Shown here piece after piece: positions 47,501 to 58,196 of a DNA stretch of 64,000 nucleotides. The notes beneath the pieces were generated by a model. It made no database searches, was not told the origin of the DNA, and saw only the letters and a program-made list of their open reading frames with translations. The DNA is from Brachionus plicatilis (lineage: Eukaryota; Rotifera; Eurotatoria; Ploima; Brachionidae). Positions within the stretch are counted from its first letter, which is position 1, and every line of letters begins with the position of its first letter. The translations under genes were made by a program, and so were the position numbers. The stretch covers positions 1,241,561-1,305,560 of the forward strand of contig QEOQ01000204.1 in NCBI GenBank assembly GCA_010279815.1, given 5' to 3'.

Positions 47501-47819
47501 TTTTTGTGTTACTTGGCAGCAGCAGGTATATTTTCAACATAAGCTAGGACCGCATCCAGAGCCTTGTCTTTGGCGACTTCGTTTGAGTCGACGACAAATT
47601 TTTTCACCAAGCCCAAGAAAGGCGAATAGGCCGGGTTTTTCGGATCGTCCGCGCGACCAAATAATTTACAGCATTCTTCGTAGCCTTCTACGCGAGCTTT
47701 CCAATTCTTTAGAAAAAAAAAAGGAAGTTTTAGCCAAATTTTTGCACTGTAGGCCAGCTAACCTTGTGTTCACACTTGTCCTCTGTGGAGAGCTTTTTCC
47801 AGTCGTTTTCGTCAGTCAT
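35519..47819 (-). CDS. CKAP5: XMAP215/CKAP5 microtubule polymerase, 2163 residues, seven exons
   Basis: Exons on the minus strand: 47819-47763, 47706-47513, 47462-42751, 40322-39309, 37970-37672, 35787-35749 (39 bp) and 35695-35519. All junctions are GT-AG and phases agree (0, 2, 1, 1, 0, 0), giving 2164 codons with the stop. The family adds tubulin to microtubule plus ends and acts at spindles and centrosomes. Five TOG domains are visible, each opening with a Trp-bearing helix: NWKARVEGYE (residue 20), KKWQERKESL (about 300), SNWKERQSSI (about 620), KNWKERQAAL (about 900) and a divergent fifth starting LKWNFDVP (about 1220). A C-terminal helical domain (residues 1655-1960) precedes the final LLEEYRRRFELIK helix. 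Lys-rich linkers between TOG2-3 and TOG4-5 fit lattice binding. Human CKAP5 is 2032 residues. Confidence 0.93.
36000..36110 (-). mobile_element. Retroposon 3'-end fragment with (TTA)n tail
   Basis: On the minus strand: oligo-T, then GATAGCTACCATAGCGAAAC, CTCGCTCCACAGG, CTGTAGC, then about seven TTA units (36000-36022). It lies in the last large CKAP5 intron. A related core, GAGAGCTAACATAGCGAAAC, is at 40765-40784, plus strand. A GC-richer body with a simple 3' repeat suggests a LINE or SINE tail. Flanking similarity (AGCTTAATAATTAA / AGCTTAATTATTAA) may be an old target-site duplication. Confidence 0.45.
36111..37671. other. CKAP5 intron 5 remainder, AT-rich
   Basis: No gene or clear element is seen between the retroposon tail and exon 5. 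Confidence 0.5.
38038..39259. mobile_element. 1.2-kb foldback element in CKAP5 intron 4, containing a LINE fragment
   Basis: The left arm 38038-38308 and right arm 39003-39259 are near-complementary. The outer tip GGGTCTGG.. is mirrored by CCAGACCC, followed inward by GACCACCTGATCACAAAATT and its complement. The arms are about 260 bp and the centre is about 700 bp. The centre carries a minus-strand LINE-like ORF (next entry). No transposase. Confidence 0.65.
38477..38863 (-). pseudogene. LINE ORF2 C-terminal fragment inside the foldback element
   Basis: A 128-residue open frame includes FYHNLPENLKNRF, SYNLRNSANLIEPMAKTNSR and KTFGFFYSRLINSF. This matches the pattern near the end of non-LTR retrotransposon polymerases (..LP..L...F......YNLR....L..P...T..G..SF.Y.....WN..), where an Asn-Thr-Arg-type motif precedes a lone Lys-Ser-Phe-type box. 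No polymerase motifs are present. Confidence 0.5.
40323..41509. other. CKAP5 intron 3, AT-rich part
   Basis: No gene was found. It contains only a short fragment at 40765-40790 related to the retroposon tail at 36000-36110. Confidence 0.5.
41510..41821. repeat. 312-bp near-perfect palindrome (foldback MITE) in CKAP5 intron 3
   Basis: The left arm starts TAACGTAA and the right arm ends TTACGTTA. About 140 bp per arm pair almost without mismatch, around a loop of about 40 bp (41650-41690). The motif TTTTAGTGACATG, with its complement, is repeated within each arm. Transcribed as part of CKAP5 pre-mRNA, it would fold into one long hairpin. Confidence 0.8.
42114..42385. mobile_element. AGAGTTG-family MITE, copy 2 (CKAP5 intron 3)
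   Basis: Left end AGAGTTGTTTAAAAGTCACA, continuing AAGTCTCAAGTCAAGTCCAA; right end GGGACTTTTAAATAACTCT. The same termini and AAGTC-rich arms as the elements at 20694-21087 and 48831-48964. No captured gene fragment. Confidence 0.65.
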
Positions 47820-48830
47820 ATTGAAAAAAAAATTTTTATTTTAATTAAATTGAGATAAATTTTGTACAGGTCTATAATCAAATTGCTACTGTTTCACTTA
47901 AACTCTAAAACAAAAAAGGTAAAAAAAATTTAATTTAATGGACATTCAAGTTCAGATTCGGATCGGTCAATTTTTCGAAAAATGGACTGAAAAAAGCGAA
48001 TATTTAATTTAGGTTAAAAAAATTAAAAAATAAAATTTGAAACTATTTTTTCTAGCTAAGAGACCAGCAATCTTTCACTCTGAATAATTAAAACTGTGCC
48101 AGTTTTCTAAATTTACTAGCGGTTTTTCCGTAAAAATAACACAAAAATCTAAGCCGAATATTTAAAAAATTAACAATTTCTCTTTTTAGTCTTTAATTAT
48201 TTTGTTTGAATAATTTCAAGCAAGTATGGTGAGGATAAAGAAGCGCTTGCAAATTTCAACTATTATTCAATTGAATCTCCACTCTTGTATTCCATTGCAA
48301 ATTTTTGCGAGTATTAAAGGATAAGATTATGAAAACATATGCAAGAAGCTCACATACGCACACACAAAATCATATTTTCAGCAGTGAACTCTCATCGAAG
48401 CGCATTTCGATAGAATACCATTCGATTTTGGGCTATTTTGGTCAGCTTTCATATCATGGTAGCTATTAGATCAATTCATTTAATGAAAAATATGTTCTTT
48501 AAGTGAATAAGGCGAATTGTTTTGCATTATTATAATTTGCATGAATCAGTCAACAATTTTAACTATTTTTTTATTCAAATGCATACACAAAAACAAAGTG
48601 TAAAAATTTAGTAAAACTAAAATAACTTTTTAAAGTTTTGAATTAGGTAAAAGTCGATATGATTTGGGTCATTTGCAAAAATTTATGTTGATTTAATAAT
48701 TAAAATATTCAAATATTAATATATTTTTTTTTGCTTTAGCACATAATTGAAGTTGGCTTTAATTGCAAATAAATTATTTAAATTCATTTGATCATAAATT
48801 TTAGATGTCGATTTTTTTTTTAATTCAAAA
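47820..48830. other. CKAP5 upstream region
   Basis: Likely promoter and 5' UTR of CKAP5 (minus strand). The stretch at 48220-48480 is less AT-rich than surroundings, but no TATA box or known site could be assigned with confidence. Confidence 0.35.
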
Positions 48831-48964
48831 TAACTCTAACAAAATCTTGGTTTGAATTTTTAATAATGTTTATTGTAAAAAAAATTAAAGTCTTTGCTCG
48901 GACTTTTGAAAAAAAAAGTCCAGACTTGGACTTGACTTGAGACTTGTGACTTTTAAACAACTCT
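48831..48964. mobile_element. AGAGTTG-family MITE, copy 3
   Basis: Left end TAACTCT, weakly preserved; right end reads CTTGAGACTTGTGACTTTTA then AACAACTCT. The shortest of three copies, with the AAGTCCAGACTTGGACTT core, about 1 kb upstream of CKAP5. Confidence 0.6.
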
Positions 48965-49095
48965 GCAAAGGATCCACATTTTTTATCTTTGAGATGTAAA
49001 AATTTTATTTTTTTAATTTTAATTAAATTTATTTCATTTTTATTTAATCTGAATGAACATTACTTCGAAACAAATAAATTATAAATATTAATAAT

Positions 49096-49443
49096 AGAGT
49101 TGGTCGACCGGTTAAAAATCTAACCGGTTTTTGTAACGGGATACCGAAATTCATAACCGGTTACAAAAAGCATTTAAAATGCATAACCGGTTTTTGAAAC
49201 CGGTTGTTAAGTAAAACTGGTTAATATAATTTTTGTATATAATCGAGTTGATTTTTTTATATTTAAAAGTTTTTTTTTTTCAAGTTAAAAAAATTTTTTT
49301 TTTAAATAATTTTACTAATAATAATAAAAAAAATTCTCTTTTACTTAAAAAAAGGTTTTAATCTTTAAAATTTAAAAAAATCAAAACCAGTTTATATTCT
49401 AACTGGTTCAAAACCGGTTACTCTTAACCGGTCGACCAACCCT
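49096..49443. mobile_element. MITE with AACCGGTT-rich inverted ends
   Basis: The terminal repeats AGAGTTGGTCGACCGGTTAA (49096-49115) and TTAACCGGTCGACCAACCCT (49424-49443) are complementary at 19 of 20 bases. ACCGGTT recurs at least seven times in the interior. 348 bp, no ORF. The GTCGAC/ACCGGT palindromes give the ends strong secondary structure. Confidence 0.7.
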
Positions 49444-49649
49444 AATTAATAAAATTTTTAAAAGACTAGATCAGTAAGTTAAAGAGTAAAAAATTTAATT
49501 ATTTTTTTATGTATAATTTTTAATAATTGGGAAATTTTATTTAATATTTGAGGAAATAAAAAATTTGTGGCATTTCAGTTCAAATTTTGTTGTACTTGGA
49601 GCATATTTTTTTTTGAGTTAATTAGCAATAATATTATAAGAAAACTTCG

Positions 49650-50073
49650 ATGAATCCAGAAGAAGTTAATTTGATTGAAAATGAAGTGCAGTTAAGTTAG
49701 GTTCAAGTTGCTATTAACTTTGAACCAGAGACACCACCAATATCTTCATTCCAATCAGCTAATGTTCATTTTGTCCCCAAAAATAGTTTTAATCCGTCCA
49801 ATCGTTTTATTCCGCAATATTACTCAAAAATAGATATAGATCCAAGATCATATGTTTAACCAGTGTCAACTCGAACCGTAAATACAAATAGACAACAGCC
49901 AACTAATCGAAACCCTCTTAGGGAATAGAACCTTCAGACCAACCAAGCCAAATCCCAAATTTCAATAACTTCCAATTTCGAAACTTGTTCATCAATTAAC
50001 ACCAAAGAAACGAGGTAGAAAAAGGCTACCTCTTGACGAAAATGGTAAAATTATAAGGCAAAATAAAAAATAA
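49650..50073 (+). pseudogene. Decayed short coding sequence, unidentified
   Basis: From an ATG at 49650 the translation is protein-like (MNPEEVNLIENEVQ.., INFEPETPPISSFQSANVHF, PKNSFNPSNRFIPQYYSK) but interrupted by at least three stops. Near the end, one frame over, it reads VHQLTPKKRGRKRLPLDENG to a TAA at 50071-50073. The KKRGRKR core resembles an AT-hook or nuclear signal. Origin unknown; possibly a DNA-transposon ORF. Confidence 0.4.
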
Positions 50074-53000
50074 ATGTTTTTAAGCAATTTTTTTTGGCTA
50101 TTAAATCGAATTTTTAAATTTTAATCGAATTTAACTTTTACTCTTAGAATAAATACAAAAATTAGAAAATTAAATTTAATTCTTAATTTTTTTAATTTTG
50201 AAATTAACTCTAAAATTTTTTAAGTTTATTACAGAATAAATTCGAAATTATTCTAAGAATAAAATCAAACTTTTGCGCTTACTCTTAGTTTAAAGTCAGA
50301 CGTCAAGGCTTATTCTAAAAAAAAATAAAAATGTTTTATATCATGGTTTCGATAGTATTAGTTCCATATAGAATAAACACAAATTTTGACATAGTTCCAA
50401 GAGTTTAAGGTTCAAGTTATAGTCGATAATTATTTTTTGGATCGGGAAGAAAAATTTTTTTATGAATTTTTTTTTAATCTAAACAAAACAAAAATTTAAA
50501 ATGCCCGCTAACAAAATAAATTGCAACATTTAAAAATTTATCAAATAGAATTTTATGGTCTTAATCTGAAAATTATCTGATCCCAAAAAAAAACTAAATT
50601 TTTTTTCATTTGTTTTTTAAATTACTAATTTTCTATTATTAGACAGTTTGTGTATAGATAACAAATTATTTTTTGCAACCTGCGCCTTTTAATTACATGC
50701 CGGATAAACCTAAATTAAAAATTATTTTTTTTATAAAAGGATTAGATTACTTTTTAGTCTACTCTTGAATTTAACAAGCAATTTTTTCGATAAAGAAATT
50801 TTAAGTAAGATCATTTAAAAGCTATTTACTATTTACATGGTACAATTTATAGTCTTTTAGAATAATTTTCATAAAATTTTGAAAAGCATGAAAAAGTGTG
50901 ATGATTCAATTTAAATTTTTAAGAAATAAATGTGAATTTCTTTTGCAATTTTGCTGCATTGAAATTAAATAGATTACATCAAACATATAATATTTAGTTT
51001 TTATCGTTTTGAACAAAAATCTTTAAATTTTATTTTTTTTATAAAAGTTATAAATAACTTTCTTAATAAAAGATAAAAATTTTATCTTATTTACTAATTT
51101 CTTAATTAAGGTTAATGGTCATTTCTTGAAAACATTTCCATCATTATTTAATCAAAATCTGATTTATTTACAAAAAAATATATTTTTATGCTTTCAGAAG
51201 CTTTTTTGATTCGGCAATTATTATTTTTTCTCTATAATATATATTTTTTTGATGAAAATATTTTTTTTGTTTTTAACAAAATCTTTCCTAAATGTTAAAT
51301 CATAGAATTTATTTGTCGAAATATAAAAAAAAATCATTCCATAAATTAGAAAAAAAAATTGGCTTAAGGTTTAATTTTTATTAATTGATGAAACAATAAT
51401 TTCAAATTCAGAAATTAAAAAGTTTTTATGCATTTAAAAACAACTTAAACCATTTTAAAATTAGCAATTAAACTAATGAATATTTCAGCAATCAAGTAAT
51501 ACTACGGGTTTATTTATAAATAGTTACATCATTTGAATACAAAACAATAAAATTTATTGCGCTGAAAATTCATATTTGAATAGAAAAAGCGAATATTTTT
51601 GTTTTTCAATACAATATAAGAAAGTCCCAAAATATTGGCTTTTATTGGTTTTATTTACCTAAGTATTTAAATCGATGCAAATTATTAAATATGAAATCTT
51701 GTTAAATTTTGAAGCGGGTTGAATTTTTTTAGTACCAATCAATTGTATGCTAATTCCAAACAAACAATAATTTTATTAAGGTTAATTGTTAATATTATAA
51801 AACTTGTTGGTGTTTATCTGGAAGATAATACAAATCCGTGAAGAACTATTTATTTTCTCAAGGTTCCGAATATTTAATATTTTCTACAGATCATTTTTTG
51901 ATTTCTATATCAAAGAAATTCTTTAATTTTTGTAATTAATTTGTTCTGTATTTAGAATATTATTTTTATGGAAAAAATGAAGACGGTTGTAAAACAGTTT
52001 AAATTCAAAAACAGACTGTTAGGAAGCTCTTCAATGATAGATAATAATCTGATTTTAATTTTATCATTAGATTCAATTTTAGTTGAAAAAACTTCTCAAA
52101 TTCTTTTTTACGGTATCTTACTAATAAATAGTGTAAACGCTAATTTTGAAAAATAAATACAAAAAGAATCAATTTAATCCCTATTATATTTTTTGATTTA
52201 TAATGATATTTTTTTCTCATTTTTCAAATCAACTCAATGCAATTTTGTTTTGTTCCTTTAAACAATTTGGTTCACATCTCAAACAAAAATTCTTTAAGCA
52301 AGCGTAATGCATCTAATCAAGGTTCAAGCATTTTTACAGCAAAGAAATTTTTGGCTTCTTTAAGTTGAGAATTATATTTTTTAGCATTATTACAATCTGA
52401 AAGAATTAAAAAAATTATAAGAAATTTTGATTTTTTAGATCTTAAGTGCTACAAGATATCATTTCACTCACTAGATGGATTCTTAGGCTTTAATTTGATA
52501 CATGAAAATCTTTAGAAGACTTTTTTTAAATGTACTTATAAATTTCAAGAATTTTCAGGTATTATTTCTCTTACGAAATGAAGTTTAAGTTTATTTTCGA
52601 GACATAATATTCAAAAAATTTTATTTATTAAAAATTTACCTCCCATTGTATAACATTAACCAATCTGTATCAGTTTATTTAATTTTGTTTTTGCAGATAT
52701 TATGAAGAAATTTTCGGTTTCAAATTTTTGTATAACATTTAAGATAGAGTTTCAAGTTTTATATTTTCGTTTACCAAATCGTTTTAATAAAATGCTCATC
52801 ATATCTGAATAGATTTCATTTTATATTTTAGATTTCATTTTTAAGATTCCATTTATTGTTAAATTTTGTGTGCTAAAAATATTTATTTCAATTGAAAGAT
52901 TATTATTGAAAAAATTTAATAATAATTCAACGAAACTATCTGCTAAAATTTTATTAAAACAGATAGATAGATAGGAAAATAATTATGTAAATGAGCCGAT

Positions 53001-55239
53001 AATTTTTGATCTTCGAAAGCGATCCAAATTTTCCGTTTTTGACATTGACAATTGAATTTGTTTAAGCTTTTAACTTTTGCTTTTTAATTTTAATTATTCT
53101 TTAAATTTATTCTCAATTTTTAAAATCATCAGTCTTGTTTTTGTTTTTGAGCATCTTTTAAAGGTATCAAGAGTAAATTGTTTTGAATGCCCCTCCTAGC
53201 CAATTTTTTTAATATTTAGATTGACATGTCCCTATTTTACGGCTGACCAAAAAGTTTCGCCAATTAATAATCAAATTTAATAAGTAGTTGAAAGATTTCA
53301 GATAAATTTTTATGAGTTAATTATCGATTTTGATCATGCTCTTCATTATGAATGAATAGATAATTCGGTAAATTTTTTGTCAACTATTTATTTTGCTAAA
53401 TATTAACCAAAGATTAAACAATTTCGGCTTAAAAACTCTATTGGTAATTTAATTATATGGATATGGAAAAGTTTTTTCTTCTATTTAAAATAAAATCAGT
53501 ATGTAAAATCAAAAAAATCCATAATAAGTAAAAAAATATTAATTCTCATTTAACCTTGCCTAAGGGATAAAATCGATTATTTGTTATTTATCTCTGAGTA
53601 AAAATCGGTTTTAAAATAATTATTTGATAGAAACTCTCACACTTACAGATAAAAAATACACATAGAATGTTGTATTAATTTTTATAAAAAAAATTAAGGA
53701 AATGAAATATTTACAGTAACTTTTTATCGACTCAAGCATTACATCATCAAATAAATAACCACTAGAAAGTTTTAAAAATTGCCTTTGATTAAAGTTTATA
53801 GCTCAATGATTGTTTTCTGATTAGAAAAAAATATTAAAAAAATATTGAAAAAAATTTAATTAGAATTTCTTTTTATTTCACATGCAAATTTTGATTTCGT
53901 AAAAAGGAAAAAATAATTATGACAAAAATTTTAGTTAACTTACAACGATTCTTATACATACAATTCTTTTGAGTAAAAAGAATTTTAATTTAAAGTTTCT
54001 CTATTTATAAACATCAGCAGTTTTAAATTTCAGTATATGTCACTCATTTCTGATATTCATCGCTTTTAATCAACTAAAGTTTTAAGGAATATTAAATTTT
54101 TTTCGTTTAGATTGATTTTTAAAATAATTCTTAAACGAATAATTCATTATTTGAGGTAGACACCTGTACTAAAAAAAATCATCACTGCATTCTCTTGCAA
54201 TACAAAATAACAATGCAATGAATTAAAATAAAAACTAGTTTATTTTTTTTAGATTTTTTTAAGATTATTTATTGTCACTAAAAATCATTCAATTTTTAAT
54301 TAATTTAATTTATGAAGCGTAAAAGAGAAACCTTAAAAAATGCTATTCTGACAGCAACTTTTTACATTTTTTTTCACAAGAGATAAATCCTATATTTTAT
54401 TTCATAAAATGATTTCGGGAATATTAATAAAATTCTAGGGAAATCAAATTTTCAAAGCATTAATTAAACATAATTTACTTTATATATTATGTTTTTTATC
54501 TAGAGCTCAAAGTTATATTCTCAAGGTCCATTCTCAAGCCTGATTAAAAATATAAAATAAACGCCCTTCTCCCCAATACATTTAATTTTTCGTATTTTCT
54601 CTTGAAAATTGTAAGAATTTTAGAAGTTTGAACATAAGGTAATCTGCATATTTTGGTTAACCCTACTCGATTAAGATTGATTTACTGATCTTTATAGCAA
54701 CACATTTAAAAATTATTCGGAAACAATTATTCATTAGTTAGAGCCTGGATAATTTAAATCGATTAAGAAAAAGCTCAATATTTGCTTAAGATTATTTATT
54801 TGATTTTTTTTAATTAGGCTTCATTTTAAATTATTTATGTAATGATGATTTTTCTAGCCAAAAATTTTATTTAATTAAAAATTTTAATTATTTAAAATTA
54901 TTGAATCTTGATTTAATGCTTAAAATTGCAAATAGAAATTAAATGTTTAAAAATTAAGGATTTACTTCCGACAATCTATCAATTCCATTAGGTACCGAAA
55001 TGTCAATTCAAATTTTTTGCGATAAATTACTAATAGATATTGAATGTTTTAAAAAAGGTGAAATGACAAAAAATATAACAAGATATAGCATTAAAAATTT
55101 ATTGATTTTATTTTAATTCTGTCAAATAATATATCATTAAGAAAATCTTGAATATTATTTTTAAATTTTTTCTATTTAAGTCGACTAGAAATTATTTTTT
55201 AAAATGCAAGCAAAGAGTTCAACAAAAATTTTTTTTTAG
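50074..55239. other. Long AT-rich gene-poor stretch
   Basis: No gene was supported across more than 5 kb. Weak candidates for extra phase-1 first exons exist at 51968-52112 and 55000-55057 (see findings). Confidence 0.5.
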
Positions 55240-55533
55240 AACCACTAAAAATGATACATTCGTCACAGGCAAGTAATGTCAGAACTAATTATCACAAGTC
55301 TCATTCATCAAACTATTCAAGAAGATCTACAGTAAATTCTGTACATCGATCGAATCAAGGAGCTAGGGGAAATTCGATCAATTCATCTTTACTAGATGGA
55401 AATGCTTTATATGACGAACAAAACAGACAAGAGAAAAATGGTGAAAAAAAGTCCTGCTTTAGTTATGTAGGCCTAAAGCGTCAAATAACCAATTCTATTT
55501 TTAATGCATTGAGAAACATCAATCCACCCGAAG
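55240..55533 (+). CDS. Coding exon, possible first coding exon of a gene extending right
   Basis: A strong acceptor (TTTTTTTTTAG|AACC) precedes an ATG at 55251 in context ctaaaaATG. An open frame of 94 codons runs to a GAAG|GTAAAA donor (exon end 55533, phase 1). The protein begins MIHSSQASNVRTNYHKSH, is Ser/Asn/Arg-rich and polar, and ends CFSYVGLKRQITNSIFNALR then NINPPE, which looks like the edge of a folded domain. Less AT-rich than its surroundings. No further large exon appears before 64000, so the following intron is either very long or joins beyond the window. Family not recognised. Confidence 0.5.
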
Positions 55534-57865
55534 GTAAAAAAATATATATTATTTTTTAAAATGATAATGTATTCTTTTTAAAAAATATTAATTTTTGAAT
55601 TGGATAAAAATTTTATCTAATATCGAAGATTTGATACTAAAAACAAATTAAGTTCTAAATTTTAAGCTAAAGTTACATTTCCGGTTATCATCATCTACAA
55701 AAAATCTACAAAAAACCTACAAAAAATCTAAAAATTAAGTTTTTAAAGAATTTCAATTTTTTTAAAGATTTTTTTTTCAATTGAAAGCTAAAATTTAATT
55801 AAGTTTTGGTTTTGCTGTTTAAAAATTATTTCAAATAAAAATCGGAAGTCTTCAATTTTGCTGAAATCAAAAATAAGGCTTATTTTTGATTTCAGCAAAA
55901 TTGAAAAATGATTAAATTAGCCGAAAAGCATTACTTGTAAAATAAAAATCATAGAAAATTTTTTTTATCTAGGTAAAATTTGCAAATCATTATTTTTGGT
56001 CTTATTTATTAATGAAAAAAAGGCTTTTAAGATTTTTTAAGTTCGAATCAGAAATTAAAAAGCATTAAAACTATTTTAAATATTTAATAATAATTCTTGA
56101 GTTTATTAAAAAGTGTTTTTCAAGTGTTTGAACTTAGTCAATCTCGATTTCCGTGCCGTATATTTAGCCCATGTTTTATCACTCAGCATATACAGCTAAT
56201 TTTTTTCGATTGTTTGTTCCGCTATTATCTTATTAATAAAATTTTTGAGCAAAATAAATTATTTAGATGGCTCTGAAAATTCTTAAATTTGAAAAATTGT
56301 CTTTTCATATAAACAGGCTTTTTGGCTTTATAGTTCATTTACTTCAAATTTATTTTTTTTTAATTTCAATAATTAATGAAAAGAACATTACATTAAAAGC
56401 TAATCTAAAATAAGATTTTATTTTAATTTCCTCAATTTCAAAATAATTAAATTTTTTTATTAAATTTAAGTAATGAAAAAATTTAACTCAAGTTTCTAAA
56501 GAATAAGAATAAGAATATTACCTTATTTTTAAACAAAAATCTGATTTTGATGGTAATCAAATTTTAGGATTTTTTCACGTAAAAAACCATCTTTGATAAA
56601 AAATTAGCTTCTTCGTTTTTCTTTTTTAAGATTTTTTGGCATTTTTCTGGAATTATCAAAATTTGGTTAAATCCTAGTGTCAAATCGCCATTGTGAATTT
56701 CTATTTAAAATTCTAAAATTTTTATTTTTTTTTCAGAAACCTGAATGTCTAAAGTTTTCAGTCGAAGTCTTAAAACAGCTAGAATTAAAAAAATAGTGTT
56801 TTGTTCTCAATTACCTAAAAGTAATAACCGAAAACAAATATTTGGTCCTGAAACCAAGTAAAATCTTTGACTTAATCAATTTCGCATTTTTAAATTGTAA
56901 ATTGCTAGTCTGTAGGGATAAAGAAAACATATTGCACTTAAAAGGAAAAAAATTAAAAGTTATGCATAGAAATTCTTTTTTAAATTTTCTGAATGTTTAA
57001 GCATTTAAAAAAAAATTATTTTACATTAAAGTTGGTTCAATGGAAAAATTTTAATCAAATAAATTATTTTTTTCCTTAAGTCTAATTCACCTGACTGTTC
57101 TTTTAAATTGTTTATAATCAAATCCTTCATTATAAAAAAATATCTTTCATTGTTTCTATTCAAATTTAACCCATAAGTAAGTATGTTCACAAATTTGTGT
57201 AATTTTTGTAAATGTTGATAATTAAAAGTGTTTGTTTGACTCTAACAATTAGTGTCATTTAAGCGTTTTCCTTTATTTTAAACACAATTTACATTATTTC
57301 TTATTTAAAGTGTGTTTCATGGCTTTGAACATTATTTATCTAGGGGTCTTTTAGGCTTTATTAAGATAAAATCTGAAACTTATAGAACTCTATTTAGTTT
57401 TATCCAATTTTTTTCCTGATGATCATGAGAAGTTTTATTTAATTAAAAGGAATATGATTTATTGAATTATTTTATTTTACATAACCTATAGATATTTCCT
57501 TATGCATGTTGAAAATCCAATCTTTAGCTTCGAAAATTGGATTTTTGTTCGTTGCCAAAATTAAATGTGCTTTTAATTAAAAACCACAATAAGCAGAAAG
57601 TTTTAAATTCTTACAATTTTTGTTTTGAAAGTAAATAAAAACTGATCATTATTTATGTGCTATCGATACAATGATTTATCTTAAGAATTGATTAAAAATT
57701 GTAAACTATTGATGAAATCAGGTCTAATTTGGCTTACAAAGTTGGATCGAATTAGCTCGATATTTTTCTGTTTTTTTTTCTATTTTGTTTTTTTAAAAAT
57801 GGCGAATGAAGTCTAATTAGCTTAGATTAAATGCTCTTTGATACATTGTTTATGAATTAAAAAGA
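55534..57865. other. Presumed intron, AT-rich
   Basis: No gene or clear element. A hairpin of AAAATTGA..ATCAAAAATAAG / CTTATTTTTGATTTCAGCAA lies at about 55854-55900. Confidence 0.4.
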
Positions 57866-57911
57866 ATGGCAAAACTCTTGGATCAATTGAAGTCGATATT
57901 TGCAATGAATG
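57866..57911 (+). CDS. Possible alternative first exon, 15 codons
   Basis: The ATG is in context aaagaATGGC. It encodes MAKLLDQLKSIFAMN and ends AATG|GTAATT in phase 1, the same phase as the exon ending at 55533. Too short for homology; supported only by start context, donor and shared phase. Confidence 0.3.
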
Positions 57912-58147
57912 GTAATTAAAAAAATTAATTTTTTCCATTTAACTTATTAGTTTTTTTTGATTGCGGATTATTTATTAAATTTAATTATAAAATTTATTCA
58001 AACAAAAGTCAAAAAGTCGATTGAATCGAAAAATAGGTTTAAATATTTTAATTGTCTGTTATAACTCAAATAAACTTGATTTTAAATAATTTTATTCTCA
58101 AGGAATTTTCTGAAAATTTAAGCGTCTTTGTTAATTTTAATTTTGAA

Positions 58148-58196
58148 ATGGGCACCGCATTAACTACTATTAATTCAAATATCGTTTCACAGAAAG
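58148..58196 (+). CDS. Possible alternative first exon, 16 codons
   Basis: The ATG is in context tttgaaATGGG. It encodes MGTALTTINSNIVSQK and ends AAAG|GTATAC in phase 1. A Gly at position 2 would permit N-myristoylation (MGTALTT; Thr rather than Ser at position 6 makes it a weak site). Confidence 0.32.

Noticed and set aside
51968..52156. 62-codon ORF
   Set aside because: Composition fits chance in AT-rich DNA; kept only as a weak phase-1 exon candidate in the findings.
56040..56060. GTTCGAATC resembling a tRNA B box
   Set aside because: No A box or cloverleaf can be formed around it; no tRNA or rRNA gene was found in the window.
56745..56861. ORF starting MSKVFSRSLK after a good splice acceptor
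   Set aside because: It ends in a stop with no convincing donor; not enough evidence for an exon.
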